NCBI GenBank assembly: GCA_032622095.1
Contig: CP136066.1
Coordinates: forward strand, 114,911,319 to 114,975,318
Origin: Siphonodentalium dalli
Lineage: Eukaryota; Mollusca; Scaphopoda; Gadilida; Siphonodentaliidae
Length of the DNA stretch: 64,000 bases
Direction: 5' to 3'
In this document: piece by piece, positions 1 to 9,714 of the stretch
How the letters are laid out: the number at the start of each line of letters is the position of its first letter
Position numbering within the stretch: the first letter of the stretch is position 1
The notes under the pieces: generated by a model
Seen by the model: only the letters and a program-made list of their open reading frames with translations
Database searches by the model: none
Told to the model about the DNA's origin: nothing
Made by a program: the position numbers and the translations under genes

Positions 1-627
1 ATATTTGGTACCTACTGGTGGAATATAGGCCTACACAGCTCCCACTAACAGGTCCCTGCTAAAATCTTCATCATACCCGAGTATCCGCGCCCAAACAATA
101 TTATCGCAAGGAGAGCTGACAAGTTTAATCGACCTCTCGAAATTATTGCGAACCGCGATCAAAATTCCACCGGCCCTAACCTTGTTTCCTATTTTCAAAC
201 CTTTGCGCCCTATAATGTTAAAATCGGGGATCACAATTATATCTTCTTGGAAACATTTTGTTTCTGAGAAGCAGACGATGTCGTGTTTATTCATCAGGGC
301 CTCAAATTCAGGATAGTTCAACCTTTTGTCAAGTCCGCATACGTTGAGGGACAGCACTCTTATTATTCGTGTAACTTCGTCGTCAACTACATCTTCGCTA
401 TCAATCTCATCAGCGTTTACATCGTCACATTCGTAATCTTCGTCATCCTCATTATCATCATCATCTTCATCATCATCATCATCATCATCGACATCGTCAT
501 CATCCCCATCATCATCACCAACATCAACATCATCGTCAACAACGTCATCATCATCATGACAATCATCATCATCATTAGCGTCAACATCAATGTCGTCGTC
601 GTCCTTAACCTCAGCGTCATCAGTCAC
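1..627 (-). pseudogene. LINE ORF2 endonuclease domain, N-terminal part, interrupted
   Basis: The open frame 627-31 has about 80 very Asp-rich codons and then an endonuclease/exonuclease/phosphatase fold beginning near codon 91. Visible motifs are LSLNVCGL (codons 92-99, metal-binding Asn) and DIVCFSETK (codons 116-124, catalytic Glu). A TAG at 31-33 ends the frame, but the same frame beyond the stop reads AYIPPVGTKY, the conserved YIPP block of LINE endonucleases, so this is a nonsense mutation rather than the true end. No ATG lies upstream of the domain in this frame; the first methionine is about codon 112, inside the fold, so the real start is unknown. In an active element this domain nicks target DNA to prime reverse transcription. 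Confidence 0.8.
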
Positions 628-1000
628 GTTGTCTTCGTTAGCAAGTATATAGTAATACCGGAAGTACGATTCGTCGTCGTCGTCATCATCATCATCATCC
701 GATCATCATCATCATCGTCATCATCATCATCATCATCGACATCATCATCGTCATCCCCATCATCACCATTATCGTTGTCATCGAAATCCTCATTAACATA
801 ATCGTTGTCTTTAGGCATATCATCGTCGTGATCATTGTCATCTTCATCGTCGTGATCAACATCAATTCCAACATCACTGTCCCCATCACAATAATCGACA
901 TCATTTCCGTCATAGTCGTCATTGTCACCGTCATAGTCACCGTCATCACCATCGTCGTCGTCATCCTTGTCATCACTTTCGTCGTTGTCATTATTATAGT
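436..1000. repeat. Imperfect ATC/GAT trinucleotide tract
   Basis: About 560 bases are dominated by CAT/CGT triplets on the plus strand. On the minus strand they read as runs of GAT/GAC, encoding poly-Asp with scattered Glu, Asn, Val and Gly. The tract sits between the esterase ORF and the endonuclease domain of the LINE. Two minus frames (1073-624 and 627-31) are both Asp-rich but differ in phase, so an indel has occurred within the tract. The plus-strand Ile/Ser-rich frames over the same bases are shadows. Confidence 0.85.
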
Positions 1001-1112
1001 CACCTCCATTGGTCGAAATACGTTTTGCATTTGGTCGTGAGAATGTATCTGAAAGTGAATTATATATATGCAAAGTATCAGATCTAAATTGATTTCTACA
1101 GCTGGTAGCACA

Positions 1113-1952
1113 TCAAGAGTTTATTTTTAGAAGTTTATTTTGCTCCATCGGTGGGGTTGATGCATTCCGTTTTCTGCTTGCTTTAACTGTATTGCAAGAC
1201 GTCGAAACGATAGCTTCAACAAGTCTTTCCCTACCGTCTGGGCTTAAGTGAATGCCTTTGCGATCCTTCTCGCTGAAAAGTTCTTTTCGTACTCCATCGT
1301 AACTTTGGAACTTTTCGGTGTTATCAACAAATTCAAAGTTATCGTTACGGTCACAGAATCCGGCCATGAATTCGTTTGCAATCAGCGCAGTGGCATTGTG
1401 ATCCTTCGCGACCATACTATTTCCCCTTCTGGGTGGGATGCTGCAGAGGCTAACTCTAGCATTCGGTAATAAGTTCTTAATTTTTGGAACGCCTTCAGAT
1501 ATGTTTAGGATCACAGAACTTGCAGAGTATTTACTCTTGGTGACATCATTTGTGCCGAGGTGAACAATTACCGACTTAACATCGTCACGAGCGTTTCCTA
1601 CATGTTCATCATTCTGGACATTATTCAAAAGATCAGAAATTTCGTCGAAATTTGCGCCACTAACTGAGAAGTTCTTAATGTTTGGTTTGTCCACTTTAAG
1701 GCCAACGCAATTACTCGCACCGAGTACGATTGTATTCACAACACCTTCGTCGTCAGGGTCAAGCGCGCCAGTTATGTCCGATGGAAGCAGGACACACCAA
1801 TCTTCAAGATCATTGCTACTCGACTGTTCCGCTTTCTCGTGCTCAGTGTCTAATGTTATTTTAAATCCAGTCTCGTTGAGCGGTTCATTCGTATCAGTGA
1901 TTGGTGGCTTTTCTTGTCGAGTAACTACCGTTTGTCTGTACATGAACATCAT
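1113..1952 (-). CDS. LINE ORF1, SGNH-hydrolase (esterase)-like protein
   Basis: This 279-codon frame starts from the first ATG (1952-1950); an in-frame stop lies upstream near 1990. The SGNH hydrolase blocks are recognisable: GASN at residues 78-81 (block I, usually GDSN or GDSL), a block II Gly in SVSGAN around residue 99, GTND at 133-136 (block III) and HLSPDGRERL from residue 235 (block V His). Family knowledge: such esterase domains occur in ORF1 of some LINEs, where lipid or membrane binding has been proposed. The nucleophile Ser, the Asn of GTND and the catalytic His are kept. The block I Asp is Ala, and the residue three before the His is Lys rather than Asp, so catalysis may be impaired. 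The C-terminal 25 residues are basic, consistent with nucleic-acid contact. The frame is undisrupted although the ORF2 copy is broken. Confidence 0.7.
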   Translation of the reverse strand: MMFMYRQTVVTRQEKPPITDTNEPLNETGFKITLDTEHEKAEQSSSNDLEDWCVLLPSDITGALDPDDEGVVNTIVLGASNCVGLKVDKPNIKNFSVSGANFDEISDLLNNVQNDEHVGNARDDVKSVIVHLGTNDVTKSKYSASSVILNISEGVPKIKNLLPNARVSLCSIPPRRGNSMVAKDHNATALIANEFMAGFCDRNDNFEFVDNTEKFQSYDGVRKELFSEKDRKGIHLSPDGRERLVEAIVSTSCNTVKASRKRNASTPPMEQNKLLKINS

Positions 1953-1980
1953 AAACACATCAGTTCGATAAAAGATGACA

Positions 1981-2599
1981 ATTGGGCTTTACATATTGAG
2001 ATGTATCAATCAATCTAGTGGGTTGGACTAAGATCTCGAGAACACCTGGCTATCATATCTCAATGAAGATACAGATGTTTCAAAGAAATTTCCAGGTGCT
2101 CCTCTGTTCATGGTGCTATATATTGGCTAAATATTCTTAGTTTAAACGAAATGTTGCTGCGCATGATGTCAGTATTGGTAGGATCCTGAAAAGTCTTGTG
2201 CTACTAACTGCATTTTCTTGTATATCAGAATAAACTATATTTGACTGCACACTGTGGCCACTATTTTTGAACAGGCCTTCCATATCTCTTGACAAATTGT
2301 AACTTTTTGTGGAAACTATTGAATGGAACAGACTAAATTTTTTTATTATATATATGCAATCCTCTGACGGTTCGAGGTCTCTCAGTTTGCACGAATATAT
2401 GTATCTCTTCAATAGAATGATAAATATACGTTTAATGCTTCTTCTAGTTATCTCTTTTTGCTAGCTCATTGTGTGAATGGCTTGATTGCCATTCCCATAT
2501 AAATATGACTATTAAGAAGATATAATTGTTCAAGTGACTTATGTGGGTCACCATATGTCGGGATTGTGAAATGTGAACGCCCAACTACTTAAAATGATA
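1981..2599. other. No gene seen; AT-rich spacer
   Basis: This stretch lies between the LINE ORF1 and the first repeat array. The only open frame of any size (2412-2137, minus, 91 codons) has no recognisable motif. It may contain the LINE 5' untranslated region. Confidence 0.4.
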
Positions 2600-4610
2600 T
2601 GGAGATGGCCTGGTGACTGTATATAACTTATATGTGGGTATCGGCGAATAGCAATCTTATCAATGATAGAGCATATCCGCTCGCCATCCGTGACGCAAAC
2701 GACACCAAATGTGATTTAATTCATGGTATATCATTAGAGAAAAACGTGTATGAATTTGGTGGAAATTGGTGCCAAATATATTTGTATCAGCTTTTGCCTC
2801 TTTTGACATACTTAAACCAGGCCCATTAGACTCGTGTATGCATGATATACTGGCGATGATTATATATATGTTTGGTGGTAATCAGCAACTAAACAAATTC
2901 TGGGAATAGTTATGACCCCACATCTCTCACCGAAACGACAGCAATTTAGTATATCATTAGAGAAAAACGTGTATGAATTTGGTGGAATTTGGTTTATTAA
3001 ATCAATTGTTGATGCAACGCTGACTCGAATAACGCCATATTGCGAAGGTGATTATGTATTCGTTTGGTGGAAATCAGCGACAAAACTATTTCACCATATT
3101 TTTTTAATTTCCCCTCCCACCAACAGCGTCATTTTAGAAAATTTTAACCAGCACCATTATCTTCCTTGTAAAAAGTTACCCCTCTTAGAACGCCTTGGTG
3201 CCATCTCGATTGTACCGCGTGAAGTTATATATAGAACGCACACAGACAGACAAAAAGACAGACAGACAGCACGATTTTATTTCTTATATCATTTGAGAAG
3301 AACGTGTCTGAATTTGATAGTAATTGGTACTAAACATATTTTGTATCAGTTTTGGTGACCCTCCCGTCCCTATTTCGGACTCAAGCTGAACACACTAAGA
3401 CTCATTAGAGATTAGAGATGCATATATATGAAATTGGTGAAAATTGGCGAGTATACAAATTCGTATCAAATTTAAGGTCCCCATATCTCTCACCCATAGG
3501 GCACCAATTTGGTGTATCTAAACCACACGATAAGATTCCTCGTATCACGGAGAAGAATATGTATCAATCTGGTGGAAATCGGCACTAAAAATATAGATAT
3601 AATTTTTTGTGTCCCTCTCATTTCTATACACCACTGACTCGAATGGCCCCACTTGTGACATCCTTAAACCACACGATTACACTCCTGATATCATGGAGAT
3701 GACTGTTTATAAGTTTGGTGATAATCGGCGACTAAACAATTTTTTTTATCAAATTTGGTGCCAACCCCTCCCCTCTCCATCTCTCACCCAAACAGCACCA
3801 CTATGGCGTCTTTAAATTACGATTAGATTCCTCGTATCATGGATAAGAACGTGTATCAATTTGGTGGAAATTGGCGCTAAAAAATTGTGCATCAATTTTG
3901 GTGCCCCTGTCCCTTTCAATGAAACCCTGACTCGAATGACGCCACATTTGACAGATAAAAGCCACACCATTAAACTCCTCATACCATGGGGATGATTTTG
4001 TATAAGTGTGGTGGCAATCGGCGACTTATTATCAAATTTAGTGCCCACCCCTCCAAATCTCTCATCCAAAAACAACAATTTGGCGATGTTAAATCGCACA
4101 ATTAGATTCCTTGTATCATGAAGAAGAATATATATCAATTTGGTGGAAATCGGCGCTAAAATTAGTTTTATCAATTTTGGTGCCCCTCTCCCCTTCCGTT
4201 CACCCCTGACTCAAATGACGCCACTTTTGACATATTTAAACCAAACCGTTGGATTCTTCATATCATGGGGATGATTATATGTAAGTTTCGTGACAATCGG
4301 CGACAGAAAAATAAATCTGCCCCGCCCCTTCCGGGCACCCCTCACGCGAATGGCGCGACTTTTGCCATATTTAAACCACGCCATTAGATTCCTCATATTA
4401 TGGGGATGATTATATATAAGTTTGGTGGCAATCGGCGACAAACTTTTTTCTGCCCCTCCCCCCTTTCTGCCCCTGACAACAACGGCGTCACTTTCTCGTA
4501 AAAAGTTACTCCTAGTAGACCCCTTTGGCATCATCTAGATGGTCCCCTTTGAATTTATATAGAACACAGACAGACAGACAGACATTCGCAAATATAGATA
4601 TAGATAGCTT
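2600..4610. repeat. Degenerate tandem array of about 190-bp units
   Basis: Roughly nine or ten diverged units recur. Each contains a GGTGGAAATTGGCG-like word, a TTTTGGTGCCCCTCCC stretch, a CTGACTCGAATGACGCCAC stretch and a TTAGATTCCTCATATCATGG stretch. Two internal tails carry CAGACAGA runs: near 3240-3270, and at 4566-4583 where the array ends in a TATAGATATAGATAG run. Many indels separate the units, so open frames across them (for example 2912-3358) are chance. The design resembles core-repeat elements elsewhere in the window, but the core sequence differs. Confidence 0.75.
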
Positions 4611-4992
4611 GATTAATTACTTACAACACATCTCTCCGAGTAGTTGTCCCAGCTAGCCAAAGATGTGTAACTCTAATATTGAGAAGTTGTTTTTGATTGG
4701 TATGAATGGAGTTATCTAGTATTAATTGCAGAAATGCTGTCAACTCGCTTTTGGACAGGTCGAAAATATCATGGAAAATATGGGATAAACAGCTAAAACT
4801 CTGGAGGTATTTTTGAGAGAAAGACTTTTTAGCCTACTTCGAGTATCCTGAATACATTCCAGGTGCCTGTCAAGCTGTCTGACCTATATTTGACCCACCA
4901 ACTTGGCGCCAAATAAGGGAAAATTTGGTCAAATCATCAATTTATGAATTTTCAGGCATGTATATAAAAAAATCGAATTCACAAGTTCTTAA

Positions 4993-5180
4993 AGGTACTC
5001 AATAATAACAACTTGATTTTAGAGTTATCCATCTTACATTAAGTTATAACCGCAATTTGTCCGTTTGAGCACGTGGATCTGAATAAGTTTTGGCCCAGAT
5101 CTCCAAACTTCAAACATCGATATCTAATCACTCTGAGCTTTGATGGGTGGGTTCATCGACTCGAATCAAATATGGACCCT
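4993..5180 (+). mobile_element. TTAA-flanked MITE fragment (AGGTACTCAATC family)
   Basis: TTAA at 4989-4992 precedes AGGTACTCAATAATAAC. The shared body motifs TTGATTTTAGAGTTATCC and CTCTGAGCTTTGATGGGT (near 5125) also occur in the fuller copy at 22422-22901 and in copies at 9072 and 38777. The right terminus is not seen; the sequence passes into another dispersed repeat near 5180. Confidence 0.6.
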
Positions 5181-5184
5181 GTGG

Positions 5185-5670
5185 CGAGTGGGCCGGTTTC
5201 CGGCACCTTTTATAATCGTGAGCAAGCTTCCTTAATTTGCAGCAGGTATCCGTTTGTGCGTAGTTTAATTTAGAAAGTTCCTCAATTAATATCGTAAATA
5301 GAGCGACTGTATTTGACAGAGAAGGCCTCTGTTATTGATTATCAAGTTGCTATACATTAAAAAACGACAAATGCACATGCCCGTTCAAGCGTAGTAGTCT
5401 ATTTTCCCCATGTTAAACGACATCCGCAAATACCAAATAACGCTAACCTACTGCAAATGTTTTACATGACAACTGTTAATATATTTGGGCTGAATTCATC
5501 TGATATGGTATGATTCCTCAAAATAAACAACAAAACCATCGCTACTTGCAAATGTAGTTTGGGTTAACATTTACAGAAATCCTCCACCTCATTTATTCCG
5601 ACACACACATCAGATGAAAAACCACCATCATACAACCGCCCACATTGGGCGAAATAAATGCTTATAATTG
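5185..5670 (+). repeat. Dispersed repeat, copy A (pair with 16505-16985)
   Basis: This segment recurs near 16505-16985 in the same orientation with only scattered substitutions and small indels. Shared landmarks include GTAAATAGAGCGAC, CCTCTGTTATTGATTATCAA, GTAGTCTATTTTCCCCATGT and the ending CACATCAGATGAAAAAC. No coding potential or terminal inverted repeat was recognised. Confidence 0.8.
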
Positions 5671-5746
5671 CATTGTGGAAAGTGCCTTTCTGAATTGTGT
5701 ACCCCTCCTAACATGCCCAAGTCACCAATTATATATATACTAGAAG

Positions 5747-7640
5747 GTGACCCGACTTCGTCCGGGCTTTGACCTTGAATTGACCATTTTGAAGGTCAAT
5801 GTCAGTTGGGGTAACGATTTGACCCGTCCAAAACACTGCCCGGACAAAAGTACCCGACAAAAGTACCCGTCGAAATCCATCATGTTTTACCCGATTTGAC
5901 CTTGAATTGATCATTTTGAAGGTCAAGGTCAGGTCGGGGTCACGATTTGACCCGTCCAAAAGACTCCCTGGAAACAATTACCACTAAGTATCAAATTTTG
6001 TCAAAATCCGTCTGGCAGTTTTCCAACACCAACACCCCAAAAATGGTGGAAATTGGCCCAGCGGATACCGGTAAATCGGCACAGCGGATACCGAGATACC
6101 CTATGTATCAAATTTCGTCCGTAAAAATCCGCCAGTTTTACCCGATTTGATTTCCACTAAAGTATATAAACGCGCCTCATATACACACGCTCATTAATTA
6201 TCAAGCTTCAACGTAATGATAAATTAGCATTGAGTGGTAAATTTTAACTAATTATTTTATCGCAGTCAAAGTTGTACAATATCGATGTTGTTGACATTGA
6301 CGGCTTGGGGCCACCGGTAGATTCCATTTCACAACGAAATAGCATTTTAGCTAAATGGATTCTTGGATGAGATTCCAGATCCGCGGGGTAAATGTAAACG
6401 GCTTGAGCCTATGCGTGGTGTGAATATACAAAAAATAAATCTATCGACAATAGACCTAAGAATATTAGCTGTAACAAAATTTATATATCAGAAATTGTAA
6501 TAAATGATATATTTTGGGATAGATACATGATTGTTAATAGCCTATTGACAAAATATATTGTAAATGTTATAATTTTGGGAAAAATACACGATGCGTAATT
6601 ACCTGCAAATTGCTTACGTTCGTCGACGTATGAATATAGAGTTATCCTCCCTGCATCGCTGTGCTAAATCCGCCCTGATTAGCACTGCGGATCCCGAGAT
6701 ATGAGTTTTGAAGGTCAAGGTGACGTCGCACGGACAAATTAATAGGCCTATGTTACTCCTGGCCCGAAAATACCCCCACATACCAAGTTTCATCGAAATC
6801 GGGTCGGCCGTTTTCGAGTTCATCGATTACACACAAACAAACAAACAAACAAACAGATCTTCCAAAAATATATAATAGACTAGAAGGTGACCCGTCCGGG
6901 CTTTGACCTTGAATTGGCCATTTTGAAGGTCAAGGTCAAGTGGGGTCACGATTTGACCAGTCCAAAAACACTGCCCGGACAAAAGTACCCGACAAACGTG
7001 CCCGTCGAAATCCATCCGGTTTTACCCGATTTGACCTTGAATTGATAATTTTGCAGGTCAAGGTCTGGTCGGGGTCACGATTGTACCCGTCCAAAACAAT
7101 CAGTGGACAAAAGTAACCCCACGTATCAAATTTCGTCGAAATCCCATCAAAATTGGCGATTTGACCTTGAAGTTACCCGATTTCAAGGTCAAGGTCACGT
7201 CGCACGGACAAATTAATATGCCTATGTTCGTCCCCGGCCGAAAATACCCCCACATACCAAGTTTCATCGAAATCGGCTGGGCCATTTTCGAGTCCATCGA
7301 TTACACACACACACACAGACAGATAGACACACACACACAGATCTTTCAAAATATACCAGACTAGAAGGTGACCCGACTTCGTCCGGGCTTTGACCTTGAA
7401 TTGTCCATTTTGAAGGTCAAGGTCAAGTGGGGTCACGATTTGACCAGTCCAAAAACACTGCCCGGACAAAAGTACCCGACAAACGTGCCCGTTGAAATCC
7501 ATCCGGTTTTACCCGATTTGACCTTGAATTGATCATTTTGAAGGTCAAGGTCTGGTCGGGGTCACGATTGGACCCGTCCAAAACAATCAGTGGACAAAAG
7601 TAACCCCACGTATCAAATTTCGTCGAATGACCCCAAATTG
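5747..7640. repeat. Array of GACCTTGAATTG / GGTCAAGGTCA repeats
   Basis: At least three units begin at about 5747, 6880 and 7361 with a TAGAAGGTGACCCG(ACTTCGTCCGGG) word. Each continues through CTTTGACCTTGAATTG, GGGGTCACGATTTGACC and GACAAAAGTACCCGAC. Units end in CA-rich tracts (6833-6855, 7303-7340) followed by CAGATCTT(T/C)CAAAA and another TAGAAGGTGACCC. The CCCGACTTCGTCCGGG word is an imperfect inverted repeat. Related inverted units lie at 13620-14445. Open frames repeated across units are repeat-derived. Confidence 0.8.
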
Positions 7641-8272
7641 GCTGTTGAAATTGGAATGTAGATGGGAACGAGTCATTTTGGGATCATTCGGACAAAAAAC
7701 ATGGCCGACAGCGGCCATCTTGGATTTCAAAATTCAATCCATTAGCACGGGCTACATGTCGTACTGTTCATCTGAACATCATACAAGTTGTCATGGATCT
7801 TAATATTGACATGTAGATGGGAACGATTAATTTTGGGGTCATTCAGCCAAAAAACATGGCCGCCAGCAGCCATCTTGGATTTTACTCTTTGCATGACTAA
7901 ATTCTTTGGCATGGGCTACAGGTCGTACCTTTGGTCAGATCATTATGAAATTTGTCTTGACTTTTGACATGTAGATGGGAACGAGTCATTTTGGTGTTAA
8001 TCGGCATTAAAACATGGCTGCCAGCAGCCATCTTGGATTCTACTCTTTGCATGACTAAAGCTATCAAATGTTTTTGAATTGTTGGAAAACATTAGCCGCC
8101 AGCAACCATCTTAGATTTTACTTTTATATACATGTATATATATATCTCTTCATGTTGATAAACTAGTAAATTAAACATTCAACTTTCCACATTCCTAATC
8201 ACTCCATCGACAGTAACACATTAAATTATTCCCTTTCCAAGTTGAGCTACAGTGTCATTGACACTTTCATAT
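7641..8272 (+). mobile_element. Core-repeat element with AGTGTCATTGACACT end (3' part)
   Basis: Three to four units share TAGATGGGAACGAGTCATTTTG and AACATGGCCGCCAGCAGCCA-like words plus CATCTTGGATTTTACTCTTT. They end in CCAAGTTGAGCTACAGTGTC ATTGACACTTTC (8237-8268), which contains a perfect 7-bp-arm hairpin (AGTGTCA-T-TGACACT). The same 3' end occurs at 35892, 42167 and 51405. The inverted-repeat element at 8279 lies immediately beyond this end. Confidence 0.7.
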
Positions 8273-8278
8273 CATTTG

Positions 8279-8580
8279 TATGGAATCCTATTAGGGCCAC
8301 TTGCTAATGTGCGCCATTAGCGTTGTTTCGGCGCGCGTCGAAAGCGCCGAAAGCGACAAAATATGCGCCATTAGTGCATTCGGCGCGGTGCGCCATTAGG
8401 GCATTCGGCGCGGTGCACCATTAGCGCGGTGCGCCGAAAGCGACAAAATATGCACCATTAGCGCCATGTACAATTAAGTATGTGATCACCCCAGCAGGGG
8501 TGCCGGAAGAGGGGGCAGAGGGGTCAGCTGACCCCCTGCCCTTGACCAGGGGGGGGGGGGGCGAGCGGGGGCAGGACTTG
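8279..8580 (+). repeat. Left terminal inverted repeat arm of the 8279-13109 element
   Basis: This arm pairs with 12801-13109. It contains repeated GCGCCATTAG and CGAAAGCGACAAAATATGC words, then GTACAATTAAGTATGTGATC, a G-run (about 8549-8561) and GCGGGGGCAGGACTTGCC. The last motif continues in the right arm only on the far side of the nested LINE, at 9400-9414. Confidence 0.85.
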
Positions 8581-8897
8581 CCCTTTTTCTGGAGACATAA
8601 AATGCTTTTTGTGTGTTTAATCTCGTGTTTTTATAGCAAAATGTGACTTTTTTGGTCCAAATACCACCAATTTCACAAGAAATATTATTTTTTTGTCAAT
8701 TTTATCACAAAACGGCCATAAAAACCGACAAATACCTTTAAAATAGGGATTTTTGCCACAATGAATTTATGGTTATTTTTCCGAGTTTGCAGAGAAAATG
8801 CCTTTTTTGCAGAAAATGACCTTTTTTGCAGAAAAGTGCCCTTTTTGTAGGCTCTGCCCACCTGCCCTTGGATGCTTCCGGCGCCCCTGCACCGCAG

Positions 8898-9394
8898 TGC
8901 AGATCGGACATGGCCATATATACACTGTATAGGCCTATGTATCAATTTTAAAAGGGAGGGGCTGAAATTTGCTGTAGATAGACCTCTAAAGTTAATGCTA
9001 TAATTTGTCATTATTCAGATTTAAAATTATTGTGGCCGTGTGGTCCTGGTCCCTCCTTTGTGGGCAGTTAAAGGTACTCAATCCGATCAGACGGTCCTAA
9101 GTTATTGGACAATTTGCGGATGAAGATGGATAACTCTAAAATCTAGTGGTACTTTAGTAATAATACGGACATATTTTGTTGAACAAATAAAAAGTTTTGA
9201 GAAAATTGATACCATACATGTAGTTGGTAGTGGCTATCATTATTTTGTAGAAATGCATCGATTGTGATCATTTACGTGTATTTTGAAGAAATATTGTTGT
9301 ATCTTGGTGGTATGGGGACCGTGTGATCAGCCCCTCCCTTTTAAAATTGATACATAGGCCTATACATTGTACATATGGCCATGTCCGATCTGCA
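8898..9394. repeat. Inner inverted repeat (67-bp arms)
   Basis: Bases 8898-8964 (TGCAGATCGGACATGGCCAT to GGGAGGGGCTG) recur inverted at 9328-9394, with few mismatches. Between them lies a fragment of the TTAA MITE family starting at 9072 after TTAA (9068-9071). This could be a smaller element inside the 8279-13109 transposon or part of its own foldback structure. Confidence 0.7.
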
Positions 9395-9714
9395 GAAAAT
9401 GGCAAGTCCTGCCCTTGATTGATTGTTTATTGCAAAGTCGTCAATTAAGGCGAAACATGCTATAACATATATACAATATTTACAATATTTACAATAGGTC
9501 ACAAAAAAAACAATTGTTACACAATCATACATATATTAATATATAATATGATAAATGTATAGATATATCGTAATATGTATTATAATATCTTATATATATT
9601 ATATTATAATTTAATCCTTTATAATATCATTATCATAATATTTTGCCTGAAATAATTATTCACGGATATAAATAATGCACTTAATCACACGTTTTTCAAT
9701 TTGGAATAATCGGC

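Larger units (their letters stand above)
1..1960 (-). mobile_element. Non-LTR retrotransposon, 5' half (ORF1 + start of ORF2)
   Basis: Reading leftward on the minus strand, an esterase-like ORF1 (1952 to 1113) is followed by an Asp-rich stretch and then the start of an endonuclease domain that runs out of the window at base 1. ORF1 followed by an apurinic-type endonuclease is the order of LINEs whose ORF1 carries an SGNH hydrolase domain, as in some CR1/L2-like elements. The copy is broken: an in-frame TAG at 31-33 interrupts the endonuclease, and the Asp-rich region changes frame near 625. The reverse transcriptase, if present, lies outside the window, so the clade cannot be fixed. It may be the same family as the LINE at 9415-12800, but the two copies share no overlapping segment to compare. 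Confidence 0.75.

Noticed and set aside
283-801. 172-codon plus-strand frame, Ile/Ser-rich
   Set aside because: Antisense reading of the trinucleotide tract; no domain.
31-1073. Asp-rich protein, as in mollusc shell-matrix proteins
   Set aside because: The Asp run lies between a LINE ORF1 and its endonuclease domain, shifts frame, has no signal peptide and is explained by an imperfect trinucleotide repeat.
2912-3358. 148-codon frame on the plus strand
   Set aside because: Spans two diverged units of the 2.6-4.6 kb repeat array and has no family signature.
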